Shown here in pieces: positions 11,835 through 23,529 of a stretch of DNA of 64,000 nt. Each line of letters begins with the position of its first letter. Within the stretch, counting starts at the first letter, position 1. The stretch is taken from NCBI GenBank assembly GCA_029204225.1, contig CM055105.1, positions 16,499,353 through 16,563,352 of the forward strand, read 5' to 3'. The notes below the pieces were generated by a model. It ran no database searches and was not told where the DNA came from. It saw only the letters and a list, made by a program, of their open reading frames with translations. The position numbers were made by a program, and so were the translations under genes. This DNA is from Diphasiastrum complanatum. Taxonomy: Eukaryota > Streptophyta > Lycopodiopsida > Lycopodiales > Lycopodiaceae.

Positions 11835-12991
11835 TGTTGGCTGATTTTGTCGAATCCCCAAGATTCTCGGACAGAGCAACTCAAGAGCACCTCTCACCTT
11901 AGACCGAGGAGGTCTCTGAGAAGATGAGACTAATGAAGACTGAGAGCCGAGTATGAGAGCCAAGGAATACTAGTTAGTAATGACAAGTAATAACTGTGTA
12001 AGCCTCATGGTGAATCCCGGAAGATGGAATGACCATGTAGGAACTAGTATTTCTAGGCAAATGTAATAAATGCAAGTAGACCTCAATAAAAAAAAAGGTA
12101 GAGTGAGCTACCTTTTGATGGTGACCTCTAGTAGAGAGCAATATTCAACTTGTAATTTGTGAAATGTGTTAATTCCACTAGGATGCCACCTAAGAAGCTC
12201 TCTTGCTTATTTAAGAGACTCCCTCTGTGTGTAGAGGAGCTTTTTGTGATTTGTATCAACTCCATGCTGAAATGAGAAGAGCCTTCACGAGTTTTCTGCA
12301 ACCATTGAGCTCCTTGATCATGCTTGTTTCTTGAGTGATGCATTTATGATCTTGCCCTTCCCTCCTTTTGTGTGTGGTTGTGGACTGTAGAGTGGATTAG
12401 ATTTGCTACTTTTGTAGAGTGGATTAGATTTCATGTTTTCTTGTGGATTAATGTAGGTGCCAGCATTCAAGTAAACTAAATGGGTTGGATCTATGGTGTG
12501 ATTCTTGCATATCTCTGTACAATCCAATTCTTGATGTTTTTGGGATGTCCAAGAATCAATAGACTGGTTGGTTTCTTGATTCTTGGACTTCTAATATGCT
12601 GTAGATTAGTTTCGTTTCTTGTTTTTGTCAAGTTATGCAAGGTATCTCAATGTTAGTGTAGTGTAGGCTCTGATTTCAGTCCGTTTTAAGTGTAGGTAGC
12701 TGTAGAAATCCATTGAACGTTCATTGGTTTGCATGTTGATCTGTGAATGAGCGTTCTTGGCTTGCATCCTATGTAGAATGTAAGTGCATTCAAGAGTGAC
12801 GTCCCTGAGTAGTCCTCTGACAGGCAGGACAATAAAAGAAATTACTACAAACCTTCTATCTGGGTTGGCATTGTAAAATCAAGAAACTATCTAACGAATG
12901 CCTTTGAGCCTGGTAACAGGTAGAAACAGTTCTGTAAGCAAGAAGCAGAAAGGTAAACAACAGGTCCTCTGGAGCAGGGGATTTGTCAACA
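11835..12991 (+). repeat. 3' LTR of the gag-only element
   Basis: Second copy of the LTR at 4184-5331, followed directly by the CCTCT target duplication. Confidence 0.88.
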
Positions 12992-13055
12992 CCTCTAGCC
13001 AAGAAGGACTTTGAAAGACATAGATCAAATCTTGGCTTGATCTCCAAGTCTTTAA
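12992..13055 (+). pseudogene. Copia pol relic, last part after the nested insertion
   Basis: Reading continues from the target duplication as LAKKDFERHRSNLGLISKSL. This is the conserved end of copia RNase H and matches SKSAFIKHRSNIGVISRSML of the copy at 57.1 kb. The 3520-4183 and 12992-13055 pieces are therefore one gene split by the 4184-12991 element. Confidence 0.85.
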
Positions 13056-13334
13056 TATTGTAAATATTATTTTCATTTTAAGGAGTGTGAAATTATTGTA
13101 AAATATGGATTCTAATTATCTAAGTCCTAACCTACTTGATTTAGCCTACTAACATTGATCCTAACTTACTACTATCGAACTACCTAAGTAAAATGAAAAT
13201 AGCCTAAGAAAAAACTAGGCTAACTCTACACTATTTTAATGTGGTTCTGATGGGTTTTTCTTGAGAAGATGAAGACAACGAGAATGGTGCATGAGTCTCA
13301 GCACAGAGTTGAACATCGACTGAAACATGAGCTA

Positions 13335-13550
13335 GATAATAGTGACGCAACATGCTGCCATTAACGACTATATCAAATAATTTGCCTTGTAGGTTGGCAA
13401 GAATGACTATGCCATTAGGTCAGATTTCTACTACCTTGTATGGTCCTTCTCCTAGAAGCTTAAACTTGTCTTTATGTGCCTTGGCCTTGTACAACAGAGC
13501 CAATTCTCCCTTGATGAAATTCTTGGTCTTGATATTCTGATCATTTGTAC
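13335..13550 (-). pseudogene. Ty3/gypsy integrase C-terminal fragment
   Basis: On the minus strand, DQNIKTKNFIKGELALLYKA, KAHKDKFKLLGEGPYKVVEI and VNGSMLRHYY can be read, with one stop in the middle (after VVEI). This is the same region and probably the same family as 1152-1530. No other part of the element is present. Confidence 0.7.
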
Positions 13551-13974
13551 ATCCCAATCAGCCAAATACGAGTAAGCATCAGTTTAAAAATAAAAGATTT
13601 ACACAAAATTCAGAATACAAAGTCATTCTTAAGTACCATTGTGTACAACATCAAATCCGATATTGTTTGTACTTTACTCAGTCCCACAATTGACATATTC
13701 TTCGAATATAATTTCATATTACTAACAAATTTATCTACTTTTATCAATAAAAATCTCTTTCGAGAAATAAAATATTTGCAAAGTTGTTGATAGTACAAAA
13801 ATTGGGTGAATTGCTCTATCACCCAGATAATACTGCATGAATAAACATTATCTCCAAAACAGATTAGCTCCATTATCTCTCGCACAAATATCCTATAGTT
13901 TACCAGAACCTGCACCATCTGCACAGACATACATATACACACCCTCAATCCAGTAGACATAAACACACATATTT
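13551..13974. other. No gene seen
   Basis: AT-rich sequence with short spurious frames on both strands and no motif. Confidence 0.4.
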
Positions 13975-15240
13975 TTGTTGCGGTTTATTTTGGCGTGCAA
14001 CACTAGACGAAACAGACGGCATGCAAGATGGAGCCCGTTCAGCGATACTGGACCACTTCTTGGGAATGTCAAAAATTGGTCCATTTGTTGTGCCCTAAAT
14101 GGCGCTCCTTCCGGTATGGACATTTTCAGGCAAACGATGTCTGAATTGAGCTGCAACTGGTCCAATGGGTTTGTGCCAAGCCCACAAACCTGTGACCACC
14201 TTCCATCCGAGGTTCTGACATCTCTAGCACAAATCCGACTGATTTTTGGTTCGATAGGCCTAGGTTTCCTATATTGCTTTTAGGGTTTATGGCTTGGACG
14301 CATGTTTCTTTGTGAGTACGAAACCATTTGGAGCCCGGTTTGTTGCTACGAGTTTGTCTCGTGTGCAGCATTGGACAAAACAGACAACATGCAAAATGGA
14401 GCCCGTTCGGCAATATCGGACCACCAATGCCAAAAGTAGTCTACTCTTGTGCCCTAATTGCACTCCATCCAGCATGAAGGACGTTTTTAGAAAAACAAAG
14501 TCCAAGTTGAGCTGCACCTGGTCCAGTGGGTTTGTGCCCACGAACCTATGGCCACTTTCTATCCGAGGTTCTGACATCTCTAGCACGAATCCGACCAATT
14601 TTTGGTCAAATTTTGGTCCGACAGGCCTAGGTTTCCTGTATTGTTTTTAGGGTTTATGGCTTGGACGCATGTTTCTTTGTGAGTATAGAACTGTTTGGAG
14701 CCCGGTTTGTTGTTGCAGATTTGTCTCAACGTGCAGCACTGGACATAACAGACAGCATGCAAAACAGAGCCCAATTGGCAATATCGGACTACTTCTTGGA
14801 AATGCTGAAAAGCAGTCCATTCTTGTGTCCTAATGGCATTCCATCCGGCATGAAGGACGTTTTCAGAGTCCAGTGGATCCACCAAGCCCACTAACCTGTG
14901 GCCATCTTCTGTCCGAGGTTCTAACATCTCTAGCACAAATCTGACCAAGCCTAAGTTTCCTATATTGCTTTTATGGTTTAGGGCTTGGACGCACGTTTAT
15001 CTGTAAGTAAGAAATCCTTTGGAGCCCGGTTTATTGTTGCTGGTTCGTCTCAACGTGCAGCAGTGGACGGAACAGATGACATGCAAAACAAAGACTGTTT
15101 CGACGATATTGGATGACTTCTTTGGAATGCCAAAAAGTAGTCCATTCTTGTGCCCTAATGGCGCTCTATCCGGCACAAAGGACGTTTTCAGGAAAATGAC
15201 GTCCAAGTTGAACTGGACCTGTCCAGTGGGTTTGTGAAGA
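13975..15240 (+). repeat. Tandem array, four copies of a ~300-360-bp unit
   Basis: Four head-to-tail units start near 13980, 14281, 14641 and 14956. Each contains in order TTTGGAGCCCGGTTT, an ACGTGCAGCA(C/T)TGGAC segment, ATGCAAAA(T/C), a TCGGACCAC-like segment, TTGTGCCCTAAT, GGACGTTTTCAG and GGCTTGGACGCA. Units differ by indels (one carries an extra copy of a 13-bp segment around GACCAATTTTTGG). Frames across the units repeat the same peptide on both strands and are not considered genes. It could be a short satellite or an array inside an LTR-element UTR. Confidence 0.88.
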
Positions 15241-15599
15241 AACAAAGTGTTTTTGATTACAAGGCCTTGCTAGCTTTCAGCCCTTCACCTGACGAAGATG
15301 TTCGTGAACTCGAACATCTAGAGACACGAAACACGAAGAGTTTCACAAACACGAAAGTCAATGGAGACGAAGAAAAACGGTTCGCAAACACAAACGATTT
15401 GCAAACACGAAGGATCCACGAATGGGATTCCCTTGTGGTCCAGCAAGAGAGAAAGGCAGATGAGGTAAGCGAAACCAACAGTGGAAACGAAATCCATTCT
15501 GTCCTCGCGCTCCAAGGAGTACCACCAGAGATCACGGAAGTACTCAGAAGTACAGAGATATGACCTGATGGCATGACGTCAGCAGATACTTCCTAGGTC
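15241..15599 (+). other. Open frame of unknown nature
   Basis: A frame of about 105 codons, rich in Glu, Asn, Thr and Arg, is open to 15563 but shows no known domain. It joins the tandem array on one side and retroelement LTR-like sequence on the other. I do not claim it as a gene. Confidence 0.2.
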
Positions 15600-16275
15600 G
15601 TGGCTAATTTGCCACTCTTGTAATTCTCTGATTAGTTGTAGATGTATAATCACTCTAATTTTAGGTTTACATAGAGAGACCGTACTTACTGAATAATACT
15701 TGACACATATCAGAACAGGATACACAGAGTGTAACTAAGAGAAGAGACACTGAAGAAGTCTGATGCTAGTAAGCAATCAAGACGAACACAGACAGAAGCT
15801 TCGTCTGCATGCGAGAAGATAATTCTATCTAGGATCAGAAGATCCAATTGTCCGCTAGTGAAGCGAGACTACTACTCGTGAGAGAACCGTGCTTCTCTCA
15901 CACCAACGCACTGCGTGGATTCGCATGCAGTGCCTTGAAGAAATCAGAGAAAATCAATATAGATTATTTTTCTGGTTGTGTCTGATCTTGGATGTCGAAT
16001 GCTTATGCTGTTTATTTTTCATATGTCTGAGTTTTCTTGTTCTCTTTGAATTCCTCACCTTGGTTGAAATGAAGTCGAATGATGTATTAATTTTATGAAC
16101 GTAGATCAGTAGTAACTGACTACTCTCTGGAGGATTGTAGGAGTGTTTCAGCTGGCAGTGCCCAGCGAACGCATCTGAACTCCATCCGAATCTCGAAAGA
16201 GAGTCGCGAATGTTTCGTGAATTTTTTTCTCACGATTCTCATCAGTCGTATCGGAGCCACGCACGATTCTCAACA
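15600..16275 (+). repeat. 3' part of a copia-type 5' LTR
   Basis: The sequence ends in CAACA at 16275, one base before a primer-binding site, which defines the 3' end of a 5' LTR. The start of the LTR and its partner are not visible in the window. Confidence 0.5.
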
Positions 16276-16276
16276 G

Positions 16277-16289
16277 TGGTATCAGAGCC
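16277..16289 (+). other. Primer-binding site, initiator tRNA-Met
   Basis: TGGTATCAGAGCC follows the LTR end. A decayed duplicate (CGTATCGGAGCC) lies about 30 bp upstream, suggesting a short local duplication of the LTR-leader junction. Confidence 0.75.
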
Positions 16290-16332
16290 ACCCTATCATA
16301 TTCTGACATAGCTGAGAAGCTAGCAGATCCAA

Positions 16333-16498
16333 GAGATGCGGTCCTATGCGGTCATATGCGGTCCTGTGAGGTGAAATGCGGTCATATGTGGTCCTTTGCG
16401 GGCCTATGCAGTCCTGTGCGGTCCTATGTAGTCATAATATGGTCATATGCAGTCCTATGTGGTCAAAATGTGGTGAAATGCGGTCCTATGCAGTGGCT
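16333..16498 (+). repeat. Minisatellite, unit ~10-11 bp (TATGCGGTCC)
   Basis: About fifteen imperfect copies of TATGCGGTCC/TATGCGGTCA lie immediately downstream of the primer site, in the position of a retroelement leader. No gag follows, so only the left end of this element remains. Confidence 0.85.
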
Positions 16499-16772
16499 GC
16501 AACTGGCTCAGCAACAAGCTTGATGGCCCTCACATGCACATCCTTCTAAGTCGAAAAATCGTCCTGGGAATGGCAATAGGATGAATCACAACCCCTGTCC
16601 TCTACATTGTGAGCTTTTGGAGGCCTACATTGAGAGCAGCAGCCACTCTATTCATCGGTAAAGGGTAATTTGAATTTGGAGTGGGACCCTTGGATGTATG
16701 CATGGGGAGGAGGGTCATGCATTATTTTCCCCATACTTGCATCCTCCTCCCCATCATTTTAGTTCAAAAAAG

Positions 16773-16826
16773 TGTATGCATGGGTGAGGGGAGGAGGATG
16801 CATGGGGCCTCTCACCCATGCATACA
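16773..16826. repeat. Perfect 16-bp inverted repeat
   Basis: TGTATGCATGGGTGAG at 16773-16788 is exactly complementary to 16811-16826, with a 22-base loop. A looser copy of the same words lies just upstream (16690-16755). It may be the end of a foldback element. Confidence 0.7.
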
Positions 16827-16899
16827 AAAGTGTATGTAAGTTTAAAGATATATATAGATATATTAGCGAAGTGTGCCAGTCGATGACGGCGGGCGACCG

Positions 16900-17302
<403 letters not shown>

Positions 17303-17537
17303 TTTATTAATGTCTTTTCCATGCCAAAAGGCATATAAGACTAGTCAAAGTACATGTCAAATATGTGGTAATCGTAGGAGTGTATGAAACGTCTCCAAGA
17401 TTATAACAGAAATACAAATCTAACTGCTATAAACTGAAACTGAAGAGGATGCAATGATGTATGAAACATATGGGAGCATATATAATGCTAACTGTCATGA
17501 ATATGGTATGACACTATCACCCAATCTTGTCTCGCGG

Positions 17538-17542
<5 letters not shown>

Positions 17543-17609
<67 letters not shown>
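17543..17609 (+). repeat. (GA)33 microsatellite
   Basis: Uninterrupted GA tract. A shorter one of the same kind lies at 18900-18932. Confidence 0.95.
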
Positions 17610-17613
<4 letters not shown>

Positions 17614-18667
17614 CATCCATGCCACCATGTGACGTTTTATGCCGACAAAGCGTGACATTTTTGCCGGCACACACACAAGGTCACACAAATAGTTTTATAT
17701 TATATAGATATATATAATATTGCGGAGTCAATGATATGCTGAAAGAAAAGGTGCAAAAAAGAAAACATCAGAAAGACTAGTTGAGCGATACCTCCTCGGA
17801 AACTCTTTTGAAGGAAAAGTAGGAGCATAACACTTACGTTATCCAGATCTTGGAGAATGCGTGTGTCCACAAGCTAAAAAGAAGCTGGTGTAGCTGGTAT
17901 AGTCATCAGGATTGTCTGTCAGCTCTCAGCAACAATTTGTCTTAGTTGGCTTATTTCAAGAGACTGTTCCAGTGCTCCAACCTCTACCCCAAGATTCATG
18001 CACAAAACTGATCGAGGCAAGGCAAAAAATGCTTCACAAGCTAGTAATTACAATGAACACTAGGTCAACGACAAAATGAGCTTGAATCTCAATGATGCAT
18101 GGGTTTATGCTTGATTCTCGATTCGCTCAGATAGGACACCTCACTTAAAATGCGACATTCATCAATAAAGCCATGTTTGAAAATTTTGAGACCGAATACT
18201 TTGGCGCATTAACACATTGTGACCGACAATTAAGAAAATTGTGTGTATTATCATTTTAGCGATTGATGTCAATCTCCCTCCAAGTAGATGTAAAGTCTAA
18301 GGATTGCATGCCAAGGTCCAACTCTCGAAAGTTGAGAGCGCTAAAAGGTTTTACTTTAATGTTGACTTTTTTTCAAAATCCATTGACCAATCTAAACACA
18401 TGGTATTCCATTGTAGAACCTGACACCTATCTATATAGTATTGACTTTGAAAGGCAAGGCCAAAAAGTGAAATAATCTTTGAGATTCTCATGAAGTTTTT
18501 TGCATAGATTTGGTAGAACAAAGATTGGGTACCATAGCATTTGTGAGGAGTGATATCGGACACATGACATCATTCGGTTGGATATGAAGAGCCACATTTT
18601 GATTCATAGCAGAGATTTTAAAATGCATTTAATCTGCAACTGCTATGTCTGGTATTTGTGATCCGAC
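17610..18667. other. No gene seen
   Basis: Single-copy-looking noncoding sequence with no sustained frame on either strand. Confidence 0.4.
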
Positions 18668-18734
18668 GGTGGGCTACTGTTGTAGCCACCCTCGCCGCTC
18701 CATCGGCTCGGAGTGCTACACCCAGTAGCCCACC
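18668..18734. repeat. Nested hairpin (12-bp perfect outer stem)
   Basis: GGTGGGCTACTG (18668-18679) pairs with 18723-18734. Inside, TGTAGC (18681-18686) pairs with GCTACA (18715-18720), and the loop contains GCCG...CGGC. It resembles the foldback at 32.9 kb in sharing GTAGCC/GCTACC words and a small GCCG/CGGC inner stem. Confidence 0.75.
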
Positions 18735-18897
18735 TCCTCATCAAGAATACCTAGTCCATAATTAGCCAAGAATATGATTTAGGGCTTCCGAGATCATAGC
18801 TGATGCATAAATGAATGGCAAAATGGACAAAACCCTAAAGTGGCAAAAGAGACAGAAGCCTAAAGTGGCACAGACGTAGCGATATAGTGATAGTTAC

Positions 18898-18934
<37 letters not shown>

Positions 18935-20697
18935 GACTGGGATGGCCTGTGCTGCTCGCCTTTGCGGGCTCAGTATGGAAGCGGCTGGAGAGTTGGATTA
19001 GCACCTGCTTTGCCGTAGCCTTCATCGTTGCCTCCGCTCTCCGGGATGCCGATTTCGCTCCTCTGCGCACCCACGCCAATAGTGCTTAATCAACCATCAA
19101 TTATTGTCCGGTGCATTTGCCCGGGCACTGTAGCAGGAGGTGAGATCACCTTTATATCTCGCAGCCTCTTCAATTCCAGTGTTGCCTTCTGGTCTGCAGT
19201 ATCAATTGCATGGGGATGTGGATGTGACTTGATCTCTTAAAACATCTATTCATTTCCTGATTTTGGCTTTCCAAGAAGGAAAGTTGAAGGTTGACGATAT
19301 GATGAATCGGCCCACCATCCAATTTAATCTTTGCCTACAAATCGTTATCCTTTAAGAAGCAGATGGATGTGCAGTCTCTTTTGTAGGATGTGATCTTTTA
19401 AATTCCCCTTTGTAGATCTCATGAAATGAACTTCGAAATTTGGATGCCACATTCTTGAACTAGGGAGCAGTAATTGTCGCTGGAAATAATCATTCTATAT
19501 GCAAGGAAAGCGCTTAGAGGCACATGTAGCCCTTTTATCTTTATTCATTTTGTCAAAATCAGGACAAGCCCTAGACAGTTTCATATAATTCTACATCAGT
19601 TCACTATGTCTGGCATGGCTTAGAACTTGAAGTATGTTAGCTACCGCTACAAAATGAAGGTTCGCTATTGATAGATTTCTTGTTGGCAAGATTTGACAAT
19701 CCACATTCAGGTATGTCCACAGATATAGGGGTAAAAGAGACCCTTAATTTTTGCGGGCAACCAATGACATTAACATAGCAATAATGCTATTGCTCATATT
19801 TCTATACATCGATTATTGACTTGATAAACTATATGTGTTAATGAAACACACTCTATCGGTTAAGGTGTACAAGGTAGATCAGCTTTCCCTTTTCACTGAA
19901 TTTTGCCATTATAAGCCCAAGGAATCATCTGACGTAATAAGATTCAGCTGTGGAATGTAGAATCAGGTTGGAGCCGTTGGAACCTCAAAATCCTATTGGG
20001 TGTCATCAGGGACTTAATATTCACGTGGTCTCATCAGTTGGCATCAAGAAACAAGTGCCAAAAACAGCAGTGAGGATTGTGCCTTTGAAACACCGAATGT
20101 GGAAATTGTTAGAGAAGTAGAATTGATGCTGGTAATGGAGAGCTGGATATTCTCGCCAAGAGTGCGTGGTCTCGGGTGCCCCATTAGTTATGCAACACAC
20201 CAGGATGTAACTGTATAGCTATCATGGTCAAAAAGTGCCCAATGTTCGTTCCAATTAGGCAATGGCTCTCAATGCTTCCTAGTCGATTTGTGCACCTCCC
20301 ATATGGAGGATGCTAGACTGAGGTAGGTCTGTGCACATTTATGTGGGTGTCCAGAGCTTCTTTCAACAAACTTGCCTTATGTGATCCATGGCCCAGTTTT
20401 TAAGAGGAAAGGCACTTCTATGTCTTTCTGGGAACATGTTCCATCTCTGTAAGATTCATTAAAAAGGAGATCAGCCAGCCAACAGTGGGGGCTTATAAAT
20501 ACACAATGAGACCTGAACAAGTTCAATGGAAATTCATATTTTCATCGGGATTTAGCATTTGCTAGCTAGTTGCATCAGAAATTACAGTACCAACATATTT
20601 TTTTGTTACTCAGGGAAACTATAACCTTCATTACGGATTCCTGATGAGTAGTAAATTATTCATCTATTGCAAGTTTATTAGGATGAGCACTCGTCCT
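18735..20697. other. No gene seen; left flank of the disrupted oxidase locus
   Basis: A (GA)16 tract lies at 18900-18932. An Arg-rich minus-strand frame at about 19079-18933 looks like an organelle presequence but lacks an ATG and any continuation. Otherwise nothing codes. Since a gypsy element later landed at 21031, this stretch was once continuous with the upstream side of the sarcosine-oxidase-like pseudogene. Confidence 0.4.
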
Positions 20698-20925
20698 TTT
20701 GTTGGTATTGTTGCTTGCACCTTTTGTTGGTATTGTTGCTTGCACCTGTAGTAGGCTGAGCACCTACTTCTGAGATGTTTTTAAGCTGGGAAAGCTGCTT
20801 GCACCTGGAGTAGGCTGACCACTTCTCCTTGAGATTATTTTAAGTTGGGACAAGTTGCTTGCAACTGTATTAGGTCGAGCACTTACTCTCGAGCCTTTTT
20901 GAAGTTGGGGAATGTTCCTTACAGT
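20698..20925 (+). repeat. Two short tandem repeats
   Basis: A ~22-bp unit (TTTTGTTGGTATTGTTGC) is duplicated at about 20697-20742. It is followed by three ~61-bp units beginning GCTTGCA(C/A)CTG, each with AGGCTGAGCAC-like and TTTTTAAGCTGGG-like segments. Confidence 0.75.
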
Positions 20926-21030
20926 GGTTATTCTGGATAGCTCTGTGTGTATTCAACGCTCTTACATGTTGCACGTATTTTGAAACATCTGAACACAGTA
21001 GTTGTACCTTTATAGGTTTGGTGCCAATAT

Positions 21031-21948
21031 TGTTGCGCCGGCGCCTCAAAGGGCGCTGGGACTTGAGCGGTTTCCCCAACACGCGCTTAAGTCTAACATT
21101 CATCCATCATGCACTTACGTAAAAGCCAACTCAGAAACGTAACAAGCTTAACCATTCAGACTTAAGAAAACTGGAATCCCAACCAACCCGAAAGCCAACT
21201 CAGAATCCGTCCCCAAAAGGTAACCAAAGGCAAAGACAAGCCACACATGAAACCCAAGGCATAGTGGTCGCCAAACTGACCAATTGACATAGCGGCAAGC
21301 CCCATGTCGATGACAGGGACCCTTAGGCGCCAGCGACGCAAAAAGGTTGTAGTAAGGGTCCTTCCACTTGGACCAGTCCCGGAGGCGAAACCGAAATGGT
21401 AATCATCCCCAAGGATCAACTTTATTAGATTTGGAAGAGGTTACATTCATACATAGACTGACCGGTCTCGGGGCCACCAACACGTGCTGGGCATTGTGCC
21501 TGGCTCGTGCTGGTAGAGGGAGCTGAGACCTGGCGACTGGATTCCTGGCGCTGGTTGAGCTACCCAAGTTTCTGTCTGCCGGACTCCCCCTATAGTTCTG
21601 CTGTGATTCGGCGCACCCCCTCTGTTCTGAAACATAGTGCTTTCTGGTAAAGCACGCTTTTTGGGACTTAGTTTTTATTTTGCTGATTAAGCCTGGCAAG
21701 CCTGGCAGAATCAGTCTGGCTCCCGGACATGGGTCCCGGGAGCCGTTCCGGTGGCAGAATCAACTTGCTTCCTGACTAGGCCATGACTCGAGCTCCAGAG
21801 CTAGCTCATGACTTGTGACTACTTGACTGGCTCACCACAGGTCGGAGGCTCAGTCCTTGACGTTCTAACTTGCTCTGGGACCTTAGGGAGTGTCACCCCT
21901 TAGAGTCTTACAGGGCACGTTGGGTGCACCTGAGTCAGCTTTACAACA
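21031..21948 (-). repeat. Intact LTR (918 bp) of the chromovirus
   Basis: Starts TGTTGCGCCGG and ends TTTACAACA as written on +. It is the 3' LTR in element orientation. Positions 21031-21196 recur at 26290-26455, and 21197-21948 recur inverted at 26701-27452. Confidence 0.92.
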
Positions 21949-21959
21949 TCCTCCCCTCG
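21949..21959 (-). other. Polypurine tract
   Basis: On the minus strand CGAGGGGAGGA directly precedes the 3' LTR, as expected for plus-strand priming. Confidence 0.75.
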
Positions 21960-22189
21960 TTTGAAAAAGCTGATGTCCTCATCAGGGCCAAACTAGACCT
22001 AGGACGTATGGCACGGGCTTAATTCATCAGCCTTAGCAACTTTGAATTACAAAATACATTGGCAGTAGCACAGGAAAAGTGTAGATAAAGTTCACTTACG
22101 TAAAACCTGTGTAAAGCTGCAAGTGATTTATTGGCAAACTTAAGAAAAATACCGGAAAGTTCCTTGAACTTCAGAATGGCCATGAATGT

Positions 22190-22825
22190 TTATGTAAAAG
22201 GCATGCCGCCAGGTAGTGCTTTGTGTGCCGATCTGGGAAAACGGCTATTGCGTTGGTTCTTCTGCAGATAATCTGCTAGTACTTCAGGGGCTCCCTCCTT
22301 AAGTTTGTCTTCGTACTCCCAAGAAGCCTCAATAAGTGGAGCCCGTAGCCACTTCACTAGATATTCACGTTGAACGCCAGTTCGCTTTCTATGTGTCAAT
22401 ATTTGTTCTGGTACAAGCTGCCTCTTCGTATCATCAAGTGTCGTTGGTGGGTGACGGAGTTCGTGTTGCCGATCAAATCGCTCATCTGGTTTGTACCGTT
22501 TGAGTAATGAGATATGAAACACATTGTGTATATCCAAGCTGGATGGCAGCGCTAATCGATAAGCCACTGGGTTGATCTTCTTGGTGACATAATATGGTCC
22601 CGCATAAGGTCGAGCAAACTTATGAGAAAAACCTTTTGGTAGCGCAATGTTCTTTGTGTTCAGCCATACTTGATCACCTTCCTCAAATTCCAGTTCTCGT
22701 CGATGTGGGTTTACGTCAGCTGCCATACTCCTTTGTGATTGCTCTAAAAACGCCTTCACCTCGGTCAGCTTTGTGTGCCACTCATTGATGAATTCCTCTA
22801 CAGTGGGTACTGGTGTTTCCTGCAC
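22190..22825 (-). pseudogene. Integrase C-terminus with chromodomain
   Basis: The minus-strand frame of about 211 codons holds the basic integrase tail (ELEFEEGDQVWLNTKNIALP, KFARPYAGPYYVTKKI, VFHISLLKRYK). Near its end is a chromodomain-like block (REYLVKWLRAPLIEASWEYE). In chromoviruses this domain guides integration to particular chromatin. The frame ends at 22190 with PGGMPFT. It is separated from the integrase core by about 80 bp with a frame change, so the polyprotein is no longer continuous. Confidence 0.85.
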
Positions 22826-22903
22826 GCCTTTAAGAAAAGAGCTTGGAACAATCGGTAGCCGACCATTGCTTATCTCGAAGGGTGCCCTTCCAGTAGATCT
22901 GTG

Positions 22904-23503
22904 TCAATTGACTCGTTCTGTTTGCCCATCAGTCTGAGGATGATATGCAGTACTGAAATTCAATCCGGTTCCCACGAGGCGAAATAGACAAGTCCAAAAC
23001 TTTCCGACGAACTTGGTGTCTCGGTCAGAAATAATCGTTCTAGGCAGGCCGTGGTATTTGAAAACACATTTGAAAAATAACCTTGCCACTTCTTCAGCTG
23101 TCACTGAACTTTTAGTTGGTACTAGATGAACTTGCTTTGAAAAGCGGTCAACCACCACATAAATTGAGTCGAATCCTTGGCACCGTGGTAGTTGAACAAT
23201 AAAATCCATGCTCACCGAATCTCATGGGTATGCTGGTACCGGTAATGGTTGGAGTAGTCCAGCCGGAGCTAGCGGTTCCACCTTCACTTGTTGACATGTC
23301 GGGCATGTTTGTACATAGGATTCAACGTCTGCCCACATACTTGGCCAATAGAAGCCTCTTTTGAGAAGTTCATACATGCGATTCACCCCTGGATGCCCGG
23401 CGGCTAGTACGTCATGATGTTCTCGCAAGACTTTCTTCCTCAGGTTGATGTTGTCTGGGACATATACTCTGCGTTGTTTATAAACAACCATTTGATCTTT
23501 CAA
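22904..23503 (-). pseudogene. Integrase zinc-binding and catalytic core
   Basis: Two adjacent minus-strand frames make up the front of the integrase. The first (23503-23222) has the H2C2 zinc module, H-x-GHPGVNRMYELL-x-CPTCQQ. The second (23215-22904) has the DDE core: Asp in MSMDFI, Asp in ISDRDTKF and Glu in TDGQTERVN. All three catalytic residues are present. A stop near 23220 separates them and the end of the core runs into a stop at 22904. The enzyme would insert element DNA into the chromosome. Confidence 0.87.
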
Positions 23504-23529
23504 GTGAAATGTTTATGAGGCTTTCCCAG

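Larger units (their letters stand above)
4184..12991 (+). mobile_element. Non-autonomous LTR retrotransposon carrying only gag (TR-GAG-like)
   Basis: Two direct repeats of about 1.15 kb (4184-5331 and 11835-12991) both begin TGTTGGCTGATT and end GTCAACA. They are flanked by the same 5 bp, CCTCT (4179-4183 and 12992-12996). Just inside the left repeat lies a tRNA-Asp-like primer site (5334-5345). Just inside the right one lies a purine-rich tract (11821-11834). The interior holds a long tandem-repeat leader, a retrotransposon-gag protein with a zinc knuckle and a short coiled-coil segment. No protease, reverse transcriptase or integrase is present. The element sits inside an older copia relic whose reading frame resumes exactly after the target duplication. 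It must have depended on an autonomous partner for copying. Confidence 0.88.

Noticed and set aside
13975-15240. Long frames on both strands across the tandem array
   Set aside because: The same peptide recurs in each unit on both strands, showing that it reflects repeat structure and not genes.
18897-19079. Arg-rich minus-strand frame resembling a mitochondrial presequence
   Set aside because: It opens at TTG rather than ATG, runs into a (CT)n tract and has no continuation.
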